A DNA stretch of 37,675 bases from Myxococcota bacterium (GTDB lineage: Bacteria > Myxococcota_A > Bradymonadia > UBA7976 > UBA1532), in assembly GCA_023150895.1 (NCBI GenBank), contig JAKLJY010000082.1, positions 1-37,675 on the forward strand, given 5' to 3'. Of this stretch, positions 26,401 through 33,943 are shown in pieces. How positions within the stretch are numbered: position 1 is the stretch's first letter; each line of letters starts with the position of its first letter. The translations under genes were made by a program, and so were the position numbers. The notes below the pieces were generated by a model. That model had not been told where the DNA came from, did not search any database, and worked only from the letters and a program-made list of their open reading frames with translations.

Positions 26401-26903
26401 TCGGCGACGCCGCATCGTCCGGCCGCCGTGCACGGGCAACCCTCCGTCCCGCGCAAGCACGCACGCGCCTCACAGAACCCCTCGGCGTTGCAGGCGAGAT
26501 CGGGCGAGGCGCACGCGCCCTTGTCGCACGGACAGTCGAGCGTGCCCACCGGGCACTCCGCCGGAGGCGGCACGTCGCACTTGTGATCGGCGTTGCACGC
26601 GAGGCCGGGTTCACACCCGCCGCCCGCGGTGCATTCGCATCCGATGGAGCCGACGATGCATGTCAGCGCGTCCCCCTCGGGGCCGGCATCGCCGCGAGGG
26701 GGCGGTGCCTCCCCCCCGGCGGGCGTGCCGCCCTCGCCGCCGCTGCCGCCCGGTTCCCCCCCGGCCGCCTCGGCGTCGGGTGTCTTGGCGCCGGACGCGG
26801 TGGAGTCGCCGCCACACGCGGACAGCGTGACGAGACAGAGCAAGAGCGCGGACCCGAGGGTCACGCGCGTGGGCGGTTTCAGGTCCATCACGTTTCTCTG
26901 CAT
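20487..26903 (-). CDS. TcA-like giant lipoprotein with Cys-rich N-terminus
   Basis: The protein has 2138 residues. The ATG at 26903 has GGAG eight bases upstream; an internal ATG lies at 26888. A signal peptide ends in LSAC (Cys30). Gly/Pro linker follows, then about residues 80-500 carry a dozen short Cys modules of the form GTxGCxCxxxxCxxxxxC. Residues about 500-1300 are mixed alpha/beta and unrecognised. From about 1300 the protein is almost all helix. A hydrophobic Ala/Gly segment without charges lies at about 1737-1775, flanked by long amphipathic helices (QIQQRKINHKELELLDLDI; VIELKRKELDALRAQYQLAL), and a beta-rich end follows (about 2010-2138, KIRYIEAEINADSAGDAVARL). This order and the distance of the hydrophobic segment (about 380 residues from the end) match the pore hairpin, coiled coils and TcB-binding end of Tc-toxin A subunits. 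The SpvB/TcB-RHS gene lies directly upstream. The TcA call is an inference. Confidence 0.65.
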   Translation of the reverse strand: MQRNVMDLKPPTRVTLGSALLLCLVTLSACGGDSTASGAKTPDAEAAGGEPGGSGGEGGTPAGGEAPPPRGDAGPEGDALTCIVGSIGCECTAGGGCEPGLACNADHKCDVPPPAECPVGTLDCPCDKGACASPDLACNAEGFCEARACLRGTEGCPCTAAGRCGVAEDGSALVCVEGACQAPGCTAGALGCMCDAGVCQADAECVDGVCRPNDCPAGETGCPCGAGGACDAAGDTCDAGTCQPEGCTAGTLGCACVARGCNGGLECAGDVCIEQRGGVGEACLAGDRCSEVHLECLGGTCVDRTGSLNFRCGPDGACDGGLSCQFAFCRQCVLGEEGCNCDDGDCDRGLVCNAQTDRCVEEVRDPDDLVCYTACTGRYYFPNGNGPRTACPPDGLVRDCHANAAHTCREGSCLLPDAPVPRCESDAQCPDFQTCVDAKCISTCERDADCDGDDEICHRKVCRQTCSLSDGACAVGYTCNAQGDGTTGVCLFSVPATAEPRLQVDGAVQLTTPALSFSTYDTDRTFGLTNDSDEARRFVIRKVAHTITNEDGTTEERTEPDAELRCDLPCEERERIVRERCEAEGRSDAVCNQRVAADRPFCNPAVSCPLTWLDLYVDGRPAQRAQEIEVQVPANTTAIIHVANAAGAPGVAYSGRIEVRHPQVNTTGLDLAYTQSATGQWTGRMYYFSQFGTTGLYNTPSGCQAGTPGCTTGWVNLPNAAPGSPQQAGTRDAPDARQRLGNAFLEVWGAFRAERLSFTNFIAMLTSVRTGSWAFERVARDCVSTLGNGRRNIACYLSETGFNGLVELSANTQNDPVPSGVVELPISMNLQERDGNLLAGRINSAEALHYAGDPGIEIRLASPPGTCTRSPSGACLLLVDPGHAMTPAAYINVGGRIELDDPDDACPAGFNREVFPWLPVGFLRQTGFADDLGVYRAECRSTQLPFAEPALGARNRHLAASNPIPDGRPRRRELRILDGGFLNQEQLFLIFEERFESFLGASDTSGFSSYGYMLMTRSGQDLDVDVDQGPGAPNGIPDVFEGARPPAQVAVVDDELAPTCTEALVDLIPGLTPRAGGAVADGNAAVETLVHGVSRSAGALACLQVLDPDGHDQPCLAPGQTVHFYCEETGTFDGGNGEIAEACPAGSRVTYFLMDAGAPDPAAHRCNTHAAGERGTCQTALNAYVDAGWVAELDPAWTCRRADQALCSEDRLDLLAGKVFFPPLPEPVAVFRPLSEAIDQAFRYKTRFRSRTGATVGFAPQICLPDSDQIPYCYDPDAIEGLRERVDCLISVRRSPTQFAALSDSNKQLLVDTLKEAFAVGPVDHPPNAPRSALRDGFERLYAELLVMMGDEALTRAFASRYDIAGDRGGAFDGTAFEPNGIVLSGVVGGEFRSLYEARQYYQEAVTRLFSLAPTLWGSIRGEREADFVTAATVGEYFERVIRASTQKTRAASAIAERYQRVNRPDLARGVLEREYTAAYIESVILSRMLQGIIDQADQSARDGVRLTMEDAARRYRAALMEMQNAYRTIADDVNIFGFAPDYIPFPTIDVRETNGFENMLLRVEQRLRLAREKEDAAISGDRAFETDTAEFQSELVRLRNTYEGQLREICGSFEGPDGVIYPAIKKYASLSPVLERLGDPCGLVTNGDIHSALITLEQGHIDVNDRLQAIRDVFSRIENATTYLNAMCDLQEAFIDMSYDIGGERRELREDIHGLQLDIQLMESAQALAQQEVGAALSCAGGLAAGPAAAAVCGASGAAGKAYALVHIGLEVGVQIQQRKINHKELELLDLDIEQSTWPYLMTCRASTLEVQRQIQDLVIELKRKELDALRAQYQLALQRGEMQRLFNRAQRLQAEGEEAQQLAINVAAARNDPNIRIFRNDAVINAEVAFDAAIREAYRATLVFEYYTSQSYARRGDLFLTRLVSRGQYTLENYMNDLGNAFFEFEEEFGLPNLRVQVISMRDDMFAIPRTAPDGRAYTLGERIGFMREKLLNPAILDRRGYTSIPFGTSLDRLSPATRNHKIRYIEAEINADSAGDAVARLYLTQGGTSLVNSVRDEKLYYRFPELSAVLNPFIGGNKVFDPEVYQNARLRDRPLVATDWRLLINQRDERVNQDLDLASVNDIRLFVYYTDFTEL

Positions 26904-26996
26904 GTCTTCGACTCCAGTGGGCGGACGTCTCGAGGCGAGGGGTGTCCCGAACCGGGGGTCGGGTTACTGTTGGGGACGCACGGTTTGGTCATCTAA

Positions 26997-29900
26997 TCAT
27001 CTGTAGTACTCAGCGAAGTGCGCGGCTTCCGCCTCGAAGCTCAGCGGTGACGACGCGGCGGATGCAGACCCCGAAGGTGCCGTCGCCGCAGAGGCAGCCG
27101 CCGCCGACGCAGACGCCGCCGACGCGTTACCTTGCAGCGACGAAACCACGGAACTCGCGTTTGCGTAGGGGCTGTTCGAGGCTGCACTCGCCGCCGCTGC
27201 GGATGCGTTCGGCGGGCTCGCCGCAGCGGCAGCCGCAGCCGCGTAGCGATTGTCCAGGCTTCCCGCCGCACGATAGGAGGTGATGGCGAGGTCCAGACCG
27301 CTGAGACGCCGGTTCACGAGGCGGGTGACATCCTGCAGGCCCTGAATCCGGATGTTGTCGAGACGATTGGCCGATTGGGTCCGTCCGAGTCTCGCCGCGT
27401 GGTCGGCGAGATTGCCTGCGGCTGCTGCCGCGAAATTGGCCCCGGCGAAACCGTATCGCGAAATGCCCCCGGCGCTCGCGAACTGCACGCTGCTCTGGGC
27501 GCCGCGGGTCTGTTCATAGACCTGATGGTTGTTTCGCAGGGCCGTGCCGATTGCCTGCCGCGCATCGCGACTGCCCGACATTGCGCCGGAACGCTCCCGC
27601 CCGCCGCCGCCGCTCGGTTGGCCGCCGCCGCCGGCCCCATGCCCGCCGCTGCTCCCCGCGCCGTGGCCGCCACCGCCGGACGGCAGCATCAACCCCGTCG
27701 GGTCGAACCGGTCGAAGAACCCGTTCGCCACGTACGCGTACGCCGTCGTCGACTCGCCAAACAGGCCGAGGCGCCCGGCCGACGCCGCCGCGAACAGCGG
27801 ATCCGGGCTCCCCCAGCGACCGAGCGCGGGGTCGAGCCAGCGGAACTGGAAGTGAATCAGCGGATCGCGCGGGTCCTCGGGGCCCTCCTGGCCCGTGAAG
27901 CCATACACGTCCACGAAGCCGACGTCGTCGCCGCGGCTCTCGCCCGTCGGCAGGAACCCGCGCCGACCGACCGCCTCGCCGTCCACCGTGGCCAGCGTGA
28001 GACTGCCCTGCTGATCCGCGTGCAGGTGGGTCGTCTCCGCGCCGCGGTCGAGGTGCTGGCGCCGCACGGCCGACCACAGGAACCGGTCGATCCCGGCGTC
28101 CGAGTTCTCGTCTTCCTGGTCCTGCGCGAGCAGCGCGTCGCCGGCGTCGATGCGGTCGTTCCCGTTGTGATCGGTCATCAGCATCGTCGCCAGCCCGGCG
28201 GATTCGAGCCGCGCGATGCGCTGGCGCCCGATGCGCACATAGAGGCTGGCGATGCCATCGCGCACGTCGAAGTCCGGCAGCGCGTAGTGGGTGACACTGC
28301 CGCGGGCGGCCGTCAGCACGCGGGTCTGATCGGCGCCGTACACATGCGCGACGTCGTCTCCCATCCGCGTCAGGCGACCCTGGTAGTCCCAGGTCATCGC
28401 CAGGTCGCCGCGCCGGCTGACCCGCCCCGCGGCATCGTACTCGAGCGTCAGGTCCCCGGCGGCCGTGACCGCATTCGGACCGGCGTCGCCGTAGGTGAAC
28501 GCGCCGGTCAACCCGTGCGCGCCTTCGGCGAGCGAGCTGGTGCGGGCGACGATGTTGTCGAGCGCGTCGAACTGCCAGCCGAGTGTCTCGTCGACCCCGC
28601 CGATGGTCAGCCGGACCTCGCGGCTGCGATACCACGCGTCGTGCACGATCTCGGCGTCCGCCGCCGGCCCGGGCTCGGTGCTCGTGTCGACGATGGCCGT
28701 CAGGTTGCCGACGCGGTCGCGGGTGTATTCGAAGCCCTGCAGCACCCGACCCCCGCTCTCCGTCTGCAGCGTTGCGAGACGCAGGCGACTGTCATGGGTC
28801 GTCCGGTCGACCGTGCCGTCCGCGCGGGTCACCGCCACCGCAAGGCCGCGATCGTCGTACTCGATGTCATCGACGAGCCCCTCGATGGCGATCAGGCGCG
28901 AGGCGTCGTCATAGCGTCGTTCGATCGAATGTCCATCCGGGTAGTCGTTGGCGCGCAGCCGGTCGGCGTTGTCGTAGCGCGCGGTCTGCGAATAGGTCAC
29001 CCCCTCGATCTGGCGCGACGCGTAGACGCTGCGACCCCGCACGTCGTACCCGTACCGCTCGCGGCCCGGCGCGCTCCGCACGCCCGGCAGGTCGGCCCCC
29101 GGACCGGGGTACGTCACCTCCGAGAGCACGCCCTCGGGGTTGCTGCACACCTCGTCGTCGCAGCCGTCGTAGCGCATCACGACGCGCGTCCCCTCGGGAT
29201 CCGCCGCGTCGAAGCGTGCGACCGGCCGGTTGGCACCGTCGTACTCGGTCACGACCGTCTCGCCGCGGGCGTCCGTCCGCTCGAGCAGATTGCCCGCGTC
29301 GTCGTAGACGAAGCGCGTCACGCCGGCGTTGGGGTCGTCGATGGAGAGCAGTCGCCCCGCGAGGTCGTAGGTCTGCGTCTTCCGGTGGCCGGCCGGATCG
29401 AGGTAGCCGGTCATGCGCCCGAGGCCGTCGTACAGGGCCGTCACCACGGACGGGGCGCCGTTCGGCGTCAGCGTGCGCTCGAGCGCGACCGTGCGGCCGA
29501 GGCCGTCGCTGCGCCGCGTGGTGGGCGTGCCCGCGTGGGGGCTGCGAGCGTCGGTGTCGTTTGCATCGGAGGACACGGTCACGAGGGGCAGATACTCCAT
29601 CTGCGAGACACTCTCCGTCCCGTAGTCCTCTGCGTCCGGCTCGGTCGTGCGGACGATGCGGTCCGTCGCGTCGTAGGCGTACCGCTGCGTCCTCACGCCC
29701 GCCGGGGGGGCCGTGTCACACTCGCCGTCGACGTCGACGAAGGGCTGCGAAACGGCCTTGGGCAGACTGCGACGGTCATAGAGCGTGAAGCCGGTGACCT
29801 GCCAGCGCCCCTGCGCGAGGCGCGTGCGGGTCTGGATGGCACGCCCGCGCCCGTCGAGGCATCGCACGGACTCGAGGTCGTACTGGGCCCCGATCTGGCT

Positions 29901-32900
29901 GCGCCGACGAACGACCACGCGGCTCACGGGGTCGGCGAGCGTGTATGCGTACTCCTCGGTGGGGTTCTGCAGCGTGTCGCCCCCCGGCAGGACGCGCTTG
30001 GTGATGCGCGCGAACTCGTCGTGGGCGAACGACTGGGGGCGCCGCGGCGACAGGACCTCGCCGTTCTCCACCCGCATCCAGGCCGTCGACTCGGACGGTT
30101 TGTCGAAGAGCGCCTCGTACTGTGTCTCGCGCCGCAGTCGGTAGGGCCCGGCCGCGTCCTCGAGCAGGAGGTCCGTCGTGATGACCCGCAAGCCATCGGG
30201 GTCGTAGGTGTATTCGCGACGGTGCGTGCGACCGTCCGGCGACCCGAGGGGGTCGAGCGTCGCCACCACATTGCCGTGGACGTCGAAGGTATTGCGGACA
30301 CTGTTGATCGGTGGCTCACCCGGCGCCTTCGCGACCGTCGTCCGCGTGACCTTGCCGTGGGTGAGCTGACCGAGCGGCAGGCCCTCGAAAGCGGGGCCGT
30401 CGTAGTAGTTGAGCGTCTCGGACACCAGCGCCAAGCCCGCGCGCCCGTAACTCCGGACGCGCGACGCGGCGCCCAGAATCCAGCGCCCGCCGGTGTTGCG
30501 CGGGCCGACGTACTCGGTCTCGGTGAACTGTTCGTCCCCGAGACACATGGCGCCGCAAGGGGCGCCGAAGTCGTCGGCGCCCCGGCCGGCGGCACACGGC
30601 GCACACGCCCCGCCGCCCATCCGCGTCACCCCGAGGTTCTCCGAGCGGACGACGTTGCCGTACCCGTCGTGGGTGCTGCGCGTCTCGAGCGTGACGTGTT
30701 CGGCTGCGGGGCGACCCTCCTCGAGCGTCGTCCGCGTCGCCACGGCGCACAGATGGCGCACGGGAAAACGCAGCCCGGCCTCCGGCACCTCGGCGACCTC
30801 GCAGTCGTCATACGTCGTCTCGCCGCGGCTCAGCGTGCGGCCCCCGCTCGTCTGCACGGAGGTCAGTTGCAGCCCGTGGCGATACGGGTCCTCCTGCCCG
30901 ACGTCGAACGTCACCGTCTGCGTGCCCTCTTCGTGGTCCGCGTCGCCGACGAGCGTCTGCACGACCTCGGCGTACCCGCGAAACTGTTTCTCGACGCCGT
31001 CGTAGAAACCGTCCCGGTACGCGAACAGATCGACGTCGTGCTCCTGCGAGAGCGTGTCGTAGGTGTCGATGCGGTCGACGACCAGCATGGGGTGAGGCAG
31101 CGGCGTGGCCCACGGCTCCGCGGAACGGGCGATGTGTTCCACGGAGGTGCCATAGGCGACCTCGGTCACGGCGCCGATGCCATTCGTGACGCGCGTCAAC
31201 AGATTGGGCCGCACGGGGAAGAGTTCGAGGTATTGCACGTCGCCCGCGCGGCCGAGCCAGACGACGTCCTGCGAGCCGTTGGCGTTCATGTCGGCGAACA
31301 GCACCTGACGGTCCTGCCGGTCGGGGATGGCCCCGCCGCCCTCGAGATCGGCGCTCGTGAGGGTGCGCACCTCGAAGAACGACGCCCCGTTGCGGCTGAT
31401 CGCGTACTTCACCGTGCGTCCGACCACGACGACGACGTCCGCGAGACCGTCGCCGTTGATGTCCTCGAGCGACGCCTTCGCGAGCTCGTCGTCCGTCTCG
31501 ATGGGGGCACCCTGCAACCGGATTTCCGGTCCCCAGACCCCGCGCCCGTAGTTGAGTTTGTACCGGACCGAGCCGAGCTGCATCACGACGGCGTCTTGCA
31601 GGCCGTCGCCGTTCATGTCGGCGAACGTCAGCGCGTTTTCCCGAATGCCATACCCGAGGGCGCTCACGCCCGGGACGGCCACGAAGCCGCCCCCGCCCAG
31701 GTTGCGATAGAGGTTGGTGTCGTTGGCCGTCGAGCGCAGGAGATCGATGCGCTTGTCGTTGTCGAAGTCCAGGAATCGGACGCCGGCGAGGTCGGCGCCG
31801 GCCCCGATCTCGAAGTCGGCGTCGAGCCCGGAGAGGGCGTCGACGTCCGCCACCGCGCCGGCCTCCGCCCAATCGCCGAGGCCCCGGTTGAAGAGGACCG
31901 CGGCCGTGCGGCTGTTGAGCAGATCGCAGAAGCCGTCGCCGTCGACGTCGAGGGGTTGCACGCGCCCGCTCGTCAGCTCGAACTGCTGCCCGCCGAAGTT
32001 GCTCGGGTGCGCGCCCGCAAACGCGCTGCCGCCCTCGGCGTCCGGGACGTTCAGGAAGAAGCGGTGATTGCCGTTGGGCGGCGTCTGCAGAAGGTCGGGC
32101 AAGCCATCGCCGTTGATGTCGATGAACGTGGACTGCCCCGCGGTGGGGTCGAGGTCCACGTCGCCCATGTCCACGACGTAGGGTCGCCGGCAGGCGCCGT
32201 CCGCGCACGCCCCGCCGAGGGCCTGCGAGTAGGCGAAGTCGAACCGGATGGGGTAGACGCCGTCCCGCTGTCCCGTGGTCTCGACGCGCGTCAGCCGCGT
32301 GAACCCGCCGGCCGTCGCGTAGGGCTCGTACGTCAGACGCATGCCGCGGATCTTGCGCCCGCGGGCGAAAACCGAGACCGCACGCAGACGCGACGTCGTG
32401 CGGACGTCGTAGCCGGGCTTGGCATCGGAGATGACCGATACGCCGCCGGCGTCGCGGGCCGGCTCGTACTCGAAGCCGAGCTGATACGTCGCCGGCCCGT
32501 CATCGCCCTGGCCGAAGACGTAGTCCACCGCCACGAGGAGCGACGTGCCGACTTGCCCCGCCGCCGCCTGGTCCCGCTCGTACAGGTACCGCGCCCGGTG
32601 CCCGAAGACGTCGACCATCTCGACGAGGTTGTACCGGAAGGTGCGGCCGTCGGCTTCGACTCGAGCCGCCGGATCGAGGACCCCGTCACGGTCGGCACCG
32701 AAGTAGCCGACGCGGCCGTCGGGATACTCGGCCGTCCAGTAGCCGCCGGCCCCGTCCCCGGCGTCGTGCCAGGTGTACCGGACGAACCCCCGCTCGTCGC
32801 GCGCGCGGTAGACCAGCGGATCGGCCGATACGCGAACGAGTTGCCCGCCGCTGGCCGTGAACTCGTCGTCGGTGTCGTACTCGGGCAGACCGCGCAGGGT

Positions 32901-33206
32901 GAGTCGCTCGATGTTGGGCACGTCCATCGACCAGCCGATGCCGACGGGGCCGCTGCCGGCACCGCTGTCGTAGCGCAGCGCCATGTCCGGCGTCGTCCCG
33001 GCGAAACCGGCCGGAACCGGAACGGGCACGCTGTACGACATCGTGCCCATGTTGAGGTTGGGCTTGACGCTCTCGCCGACGCCCTCGAGCGAGCCGGGGC
33101 CTTCCGGCAGCGAGACGCGATCGTCCGAGACGCCCGTCTGCGCGAGCGCGGGCGCGCCCGGTGACAAGAGCGCCGCGAGCACGGCCATGGAGATCCGGCG
33201 GCTCAC
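26997..33206 (-). CDS. TcB-TcC-type SpvB/RHS protein in one chain
   Basis: The protein has 2069 residues. The GTG at 33206 overlaps the upstream stop by 4 bp and has GGGAGGTG before it; the frame extends to 33407, but that part is Arg-rich shadow. A signal peptide (SMAVLAALLSPGAPALAQ) shows export. Order: SpvB domain about 28-330 (LPEGPGSLEGVGES, RYDSGAGSGPVGIGWSM, GLPEYDTDDEF); FG-GAP/VCBS repeats about 345-665 (FIDINGDGLPDLL and similar, four to six copies); a TcdB-middle domain starting at NLLTRVTNGIGAVTEVAYG (668); then YD/RHS repeats about 1000-1780; and the RHS core end with RWGSPDPL and FDPTGL (1834-1839). In Tc toxins TcB and TcC form a hollow cocoon that holds the toxic C-terminus and cuts it off at this motif. 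Here both are fused, as in some TcB-C chimeras. A 230-residue tail follows. It is the second gene of the operon. Confidence 0.88.
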   Translation of the reverse strand: MSRRISMAVLAALLSPGAPALAQTGVSDDRVSLPEGPGSLEGVGESVKPNLNMGTMSYSVPVPVPAGFAGTTPDMALRYDSGAGSGPVGIGWSMDVPNIERLTLRGLPEYDTDDEFTASGGQLVRVSADPLVYRARDERGFVRYTWHDAGDGAGGYWTAEYPDGRVGYFGADRDGVLDPAARVEADGRTFRYNLVEMVDVFGHRARYLYERDQAAAGQVGTSLLVAVDYVFGQGDDGPATYQLGFEYEPARDAGGVSVISDAKPGYDVRTTSRLRAVSVFARGRKIRGMRLTYEPYATAGGFTRLTRVETTGQRDGVYPIRFDFAYSQALGGACADGACRRPYVVDMGDVDLDPTAGQSTFIDINGDGLPDLLQTPPNGNHRFFLNVPDAEGGSAFAGAHPSNFGGQQFELTSGRVQPLDVDGDGFCDLLNSRTAAVLFNRGLGDWAEAGAVADVDALSGLDADFEIGAGADLAGVRFLDFDNDKRIDLLRSTANDTNLYRNLGGGGFVAVPGVSALGYGIRENALTFADMNGDGLQDAVVMQLGSVRYKLNYGRGVWGPEIRLQGAPIETDDELAKASLEDINGDGLADVVVVVGRTVKYAISRNGASFFEVRTLTSADLEGGGAIPDRQDRQVLFADMNANGSQDVVWLGRAGDVQYLELFPVRPNLLTRVTNGIGAVTEVAYGTSVEHIARSAEPWATPLPHPMLVVDRIDTYDTLSQEHDVDLFAYRDGFYDGVEKQFRGYAEVVQTLVGDADHEEGTQTVTFDVGQEDPYRHGLQLTSVQTSGGRTLSRGETTYDDCEVAEVPEAGLRFPVRHLCAVATRTTLEEGRPAAEHVTLETRSTHDGYGNVVRSENLGVTRMGGGACAPCAAGRGADDFGAPCGAMCLGDEQFTETEYVGPRNTGGRWILGAASRVRSYGRAGLALVSETLNYYDGPAFEGLPLGQLTHGKVTRTTVAKAPGEPPINSVRNTFDVHGNVVATLDPLGSPDGRTHRREYTYDPDGLRVITTDLLLEDAAGPYRLRRETQYEALFDKPSESTAWMRVENGEVLSPRRPQSFAHDEFARITKRVLPGGDTLQNPTEEYAYTLADPVSRVVVRRRSQIGAQYDLESVRCLDGRGRAIQTRTRLAQGRWQVTGFTLYDRRSLPKAVSQPFVDVDGECDTAPPAGVRTQRYAYDATDRIVRTTEPDAEDYGTESVSQMEYLPLVTVSSDANDTDARSPHAGTPTTRRSDGLGRTVALERTLTPNGAPSVVTALYDGLGRMTGYLDPAGHRKTQTYDLAGRLLSIDDPNAGVTRFVYDDAGNLLERTDARGETVVTEYDGANRPVARFDAADPEGTRVVMRYDGCDDEVCSNPEGVLSEVTYPGPGADLPGVRSAPGRERYGYDVRGRSVYASRQIEGVTYSQTARYDNADRLRANDYPDGHSIERRYDDASRLIAIEGLVDDIEYDDRGLAVAVTRADGTVDRTTHDSRLRLATLQTESGGRVLQGFEYTRDRVGNLTAIVDTSTEPGPAADAEIVHDAWYRSREVRLTIGGVDETLGWQFDALDNIVARTSSLAEGAHGLTGAFTYGDAGPNAVTAAGDLTLEYDAAGRVSRRGDLAMTWDYQGRLTRMGDDVAHVYGADQTRVLTAARGSVTHYALPDFDVRDGIASLYVRIGRQRIARLESAGLATMLMTDHNGNDRIDAGDALLAQDQEDENSDAGIDRFLWSAVRRQHLDRGAETTHLHADQQGSLTLATVDGEAVGRRGFLPTGESRGDDVGFVDVYGFTGQEGPEDPRDPLIHFQFRWLDPALGRWGSPDPLFAAASAGRLGLFGESTTAYAYVANGFFDRFDPTGLMLPSGGGGHGAGSSGGHGAGGGGQPSGGGGRERSGAMSGSRDARQAIGTALRNNHQVYEQTRGAQSSVQFASAGGISRYGFAGANFAAAAAGNLADHAARLGRTQSANRLDNIRIQGLQDVTRLVNRRLSGLDLAITSYRAAGSLDNRYAAAAAAAASPPNASAAAASAASNSPYANASSVVSSLQGNASAASASAAAASAATAPSGSASAASSPLSFEAEAAHFAEYYR
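27000..27689 (-). other. Variable tail of the RHS protein (candidate payload)
   Basis: These are the 230 residues after the DPTGL cleavage motif (residues 1840-2069). It begins with a Gly/Ser/His linker, continues with about 110 residues of ordinary composition (RDARQAIGTALRNNHQVYEQ, then a helical part ending near LDLAITSYR), and ends in about 75 residues made mostly of Ala, Ser and Asn. In Tc and RHS proteins this position holds the toxin. I recognise no ADP-ribosyltransferase, nuclease, deaminase or protease motif. Confidence 0.6.
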
Positions 33207-33865
33207 GGGGCACCTCCCGTCACGACGCGAACATCGGAGGCGGGCAGCGGTTGGCCGTTCTCGCCGAAACACGTCGCGCTCTCGACGTCGGGGGCGGCCT
33301 CGCCTGCGCCGGGCCCGAGCTCGAGTTCGAGCCCGACGACCCCGTCGGCGATGGCGCCGCCCGTCGACACGAACGCCAACGCGACCCGACCGCCACGCCG
33401 GAGCCACTGACCCCGCGTGCCGTCGTGAAAGACCACCTGCCCGAGCCGGCCCGCCTCGTCGAGGAGCGTGACCTCGCAGGCCCGCGCGGCCGCTGGGACG
33501 GCCAGGGCGACACCCATCGGCGGGGGCTGGCCGCCGCCCGTCGAACCGCCGGTGCTGCCGCCCGTCGAACCGCCCGTGCTGCCGCCCGTCGAACCGCCGG
33601 TGCTACCGCCCGTCGAACCGCCGGTGCTCCCGCCCGTCGAACCGCCGGTGCTGCCGCCCGTCGAACCTCCCGTGCTGCCGCCCGTCGAGCCGCCGGTGCT
33701 CCCGCCCGTCGAACCGCCGGTGCTGCCGCCGCCGGCATCGGTCTCGTGACCGCTGCCCCCGCCGCCTCCGCACGCCCCGAGGACACCGCTGACGAAGAGG
33801 ACGCCGACGGCACCTCTCCAGAGCGCAAACGGCCCGTTCCCCGGACCCGTCGCGTTGGACCGCAT
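33203..33865 (-). CDS. Small lipoprotein with a (GGST)n stalk, first gene of the operon
   Basis: The protein has 220 residues. The signal peptide ends in VLGAC (Cys32), followed by CGGGGGSGHETDAGGG and then a long stalk of GGSTGGST units encoded by a 24-bp tandem repeat. The C-terminal 110 residues are a compact, probably beta-rich domain (GVALAVPAAARACEVTLLDEAGRLGQVVF; RVALAFVSTGGAIADGVVGLELEL) with two cysteines. I do not recognise it. The ATG at 33865 has AGGGA at 33873-33877. Its stop overlaps the SpvB/RHS start by 4 bp, so the two are translationally coupled, and it may help export or anchor that protein. In the 78-base gap upstream an inverted repeat GCATTC / GAATGC (33869-33896) is the only feature I see. 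Confidence 0.8.
   Translation of the reverse strand: MRSNATGPGNGPFALWRGAVGVLFVSGVLGACGGGGGSGHETDAGGGSTGGSTGGSTGGSTGGSTGGSTGGSTGGSTGGSTGGSTGGSTGGSTGGSTGGSTGGSTGGSTGGGQPPPMGVALAVPAAARACEVTLLDEAGRLGQVVFHDGTRGQWLRRGGRVALAFVSTGGAIADGVVGLELELGPGAGEAAPDVESATCFGENGQPLPASDVRVVTGGAP
33540..33731 (-). repeat. Eight 24-bp tandem repeats coding the GGST stalk
   Basis: Eight units of 24 bp with the plus-strand form GTCGAACCGCCGGTGCT-N-CCGCCC differ at one to three positions each; the last unit differs at its final base. Each codes for eight residues, GGSTGGST, in the minus-strand lipoprotein. Since 24 is a multiple of three, gain or loss of units changes stalk length but not frame. Confidence 0.9.
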
Positions 33866-33943
33866 GGCGCATTCCCTGACTTGTGTGAATGAATGCCCGC
33901 AGTCTGTGGGAATCGGTCGCTGGGTGTAACCCTGCCAGGTCCG

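Noticed and set aside
17293..33164. Very long open frames (1072, 2181 and 2010 codons) antisense to the three large minus-strand genes
   Set aside because: They are rich in Arg, Gly, Val and Ala without domains or signal peptides, while the opposite strand shows signal peptides, Cys modules and SpvB/RHS blocks. GC-rich third positions remove stop codons from the complementary frame.
33207..33407. Extension of the SpvB/RHS gene to a start at 33407
   Set aside because: The added residues are Arg-rich, overlap the upstream lipoprotein gene, and would bury the signal peptide. The GTG at 33206 has a good ribosome-binding site and a 4-bp overlap.
33540..33731. CRISPR-like array
   Set aside because: The units are contiguous 24-bp repeats without spacers and lie inside a coding frame.
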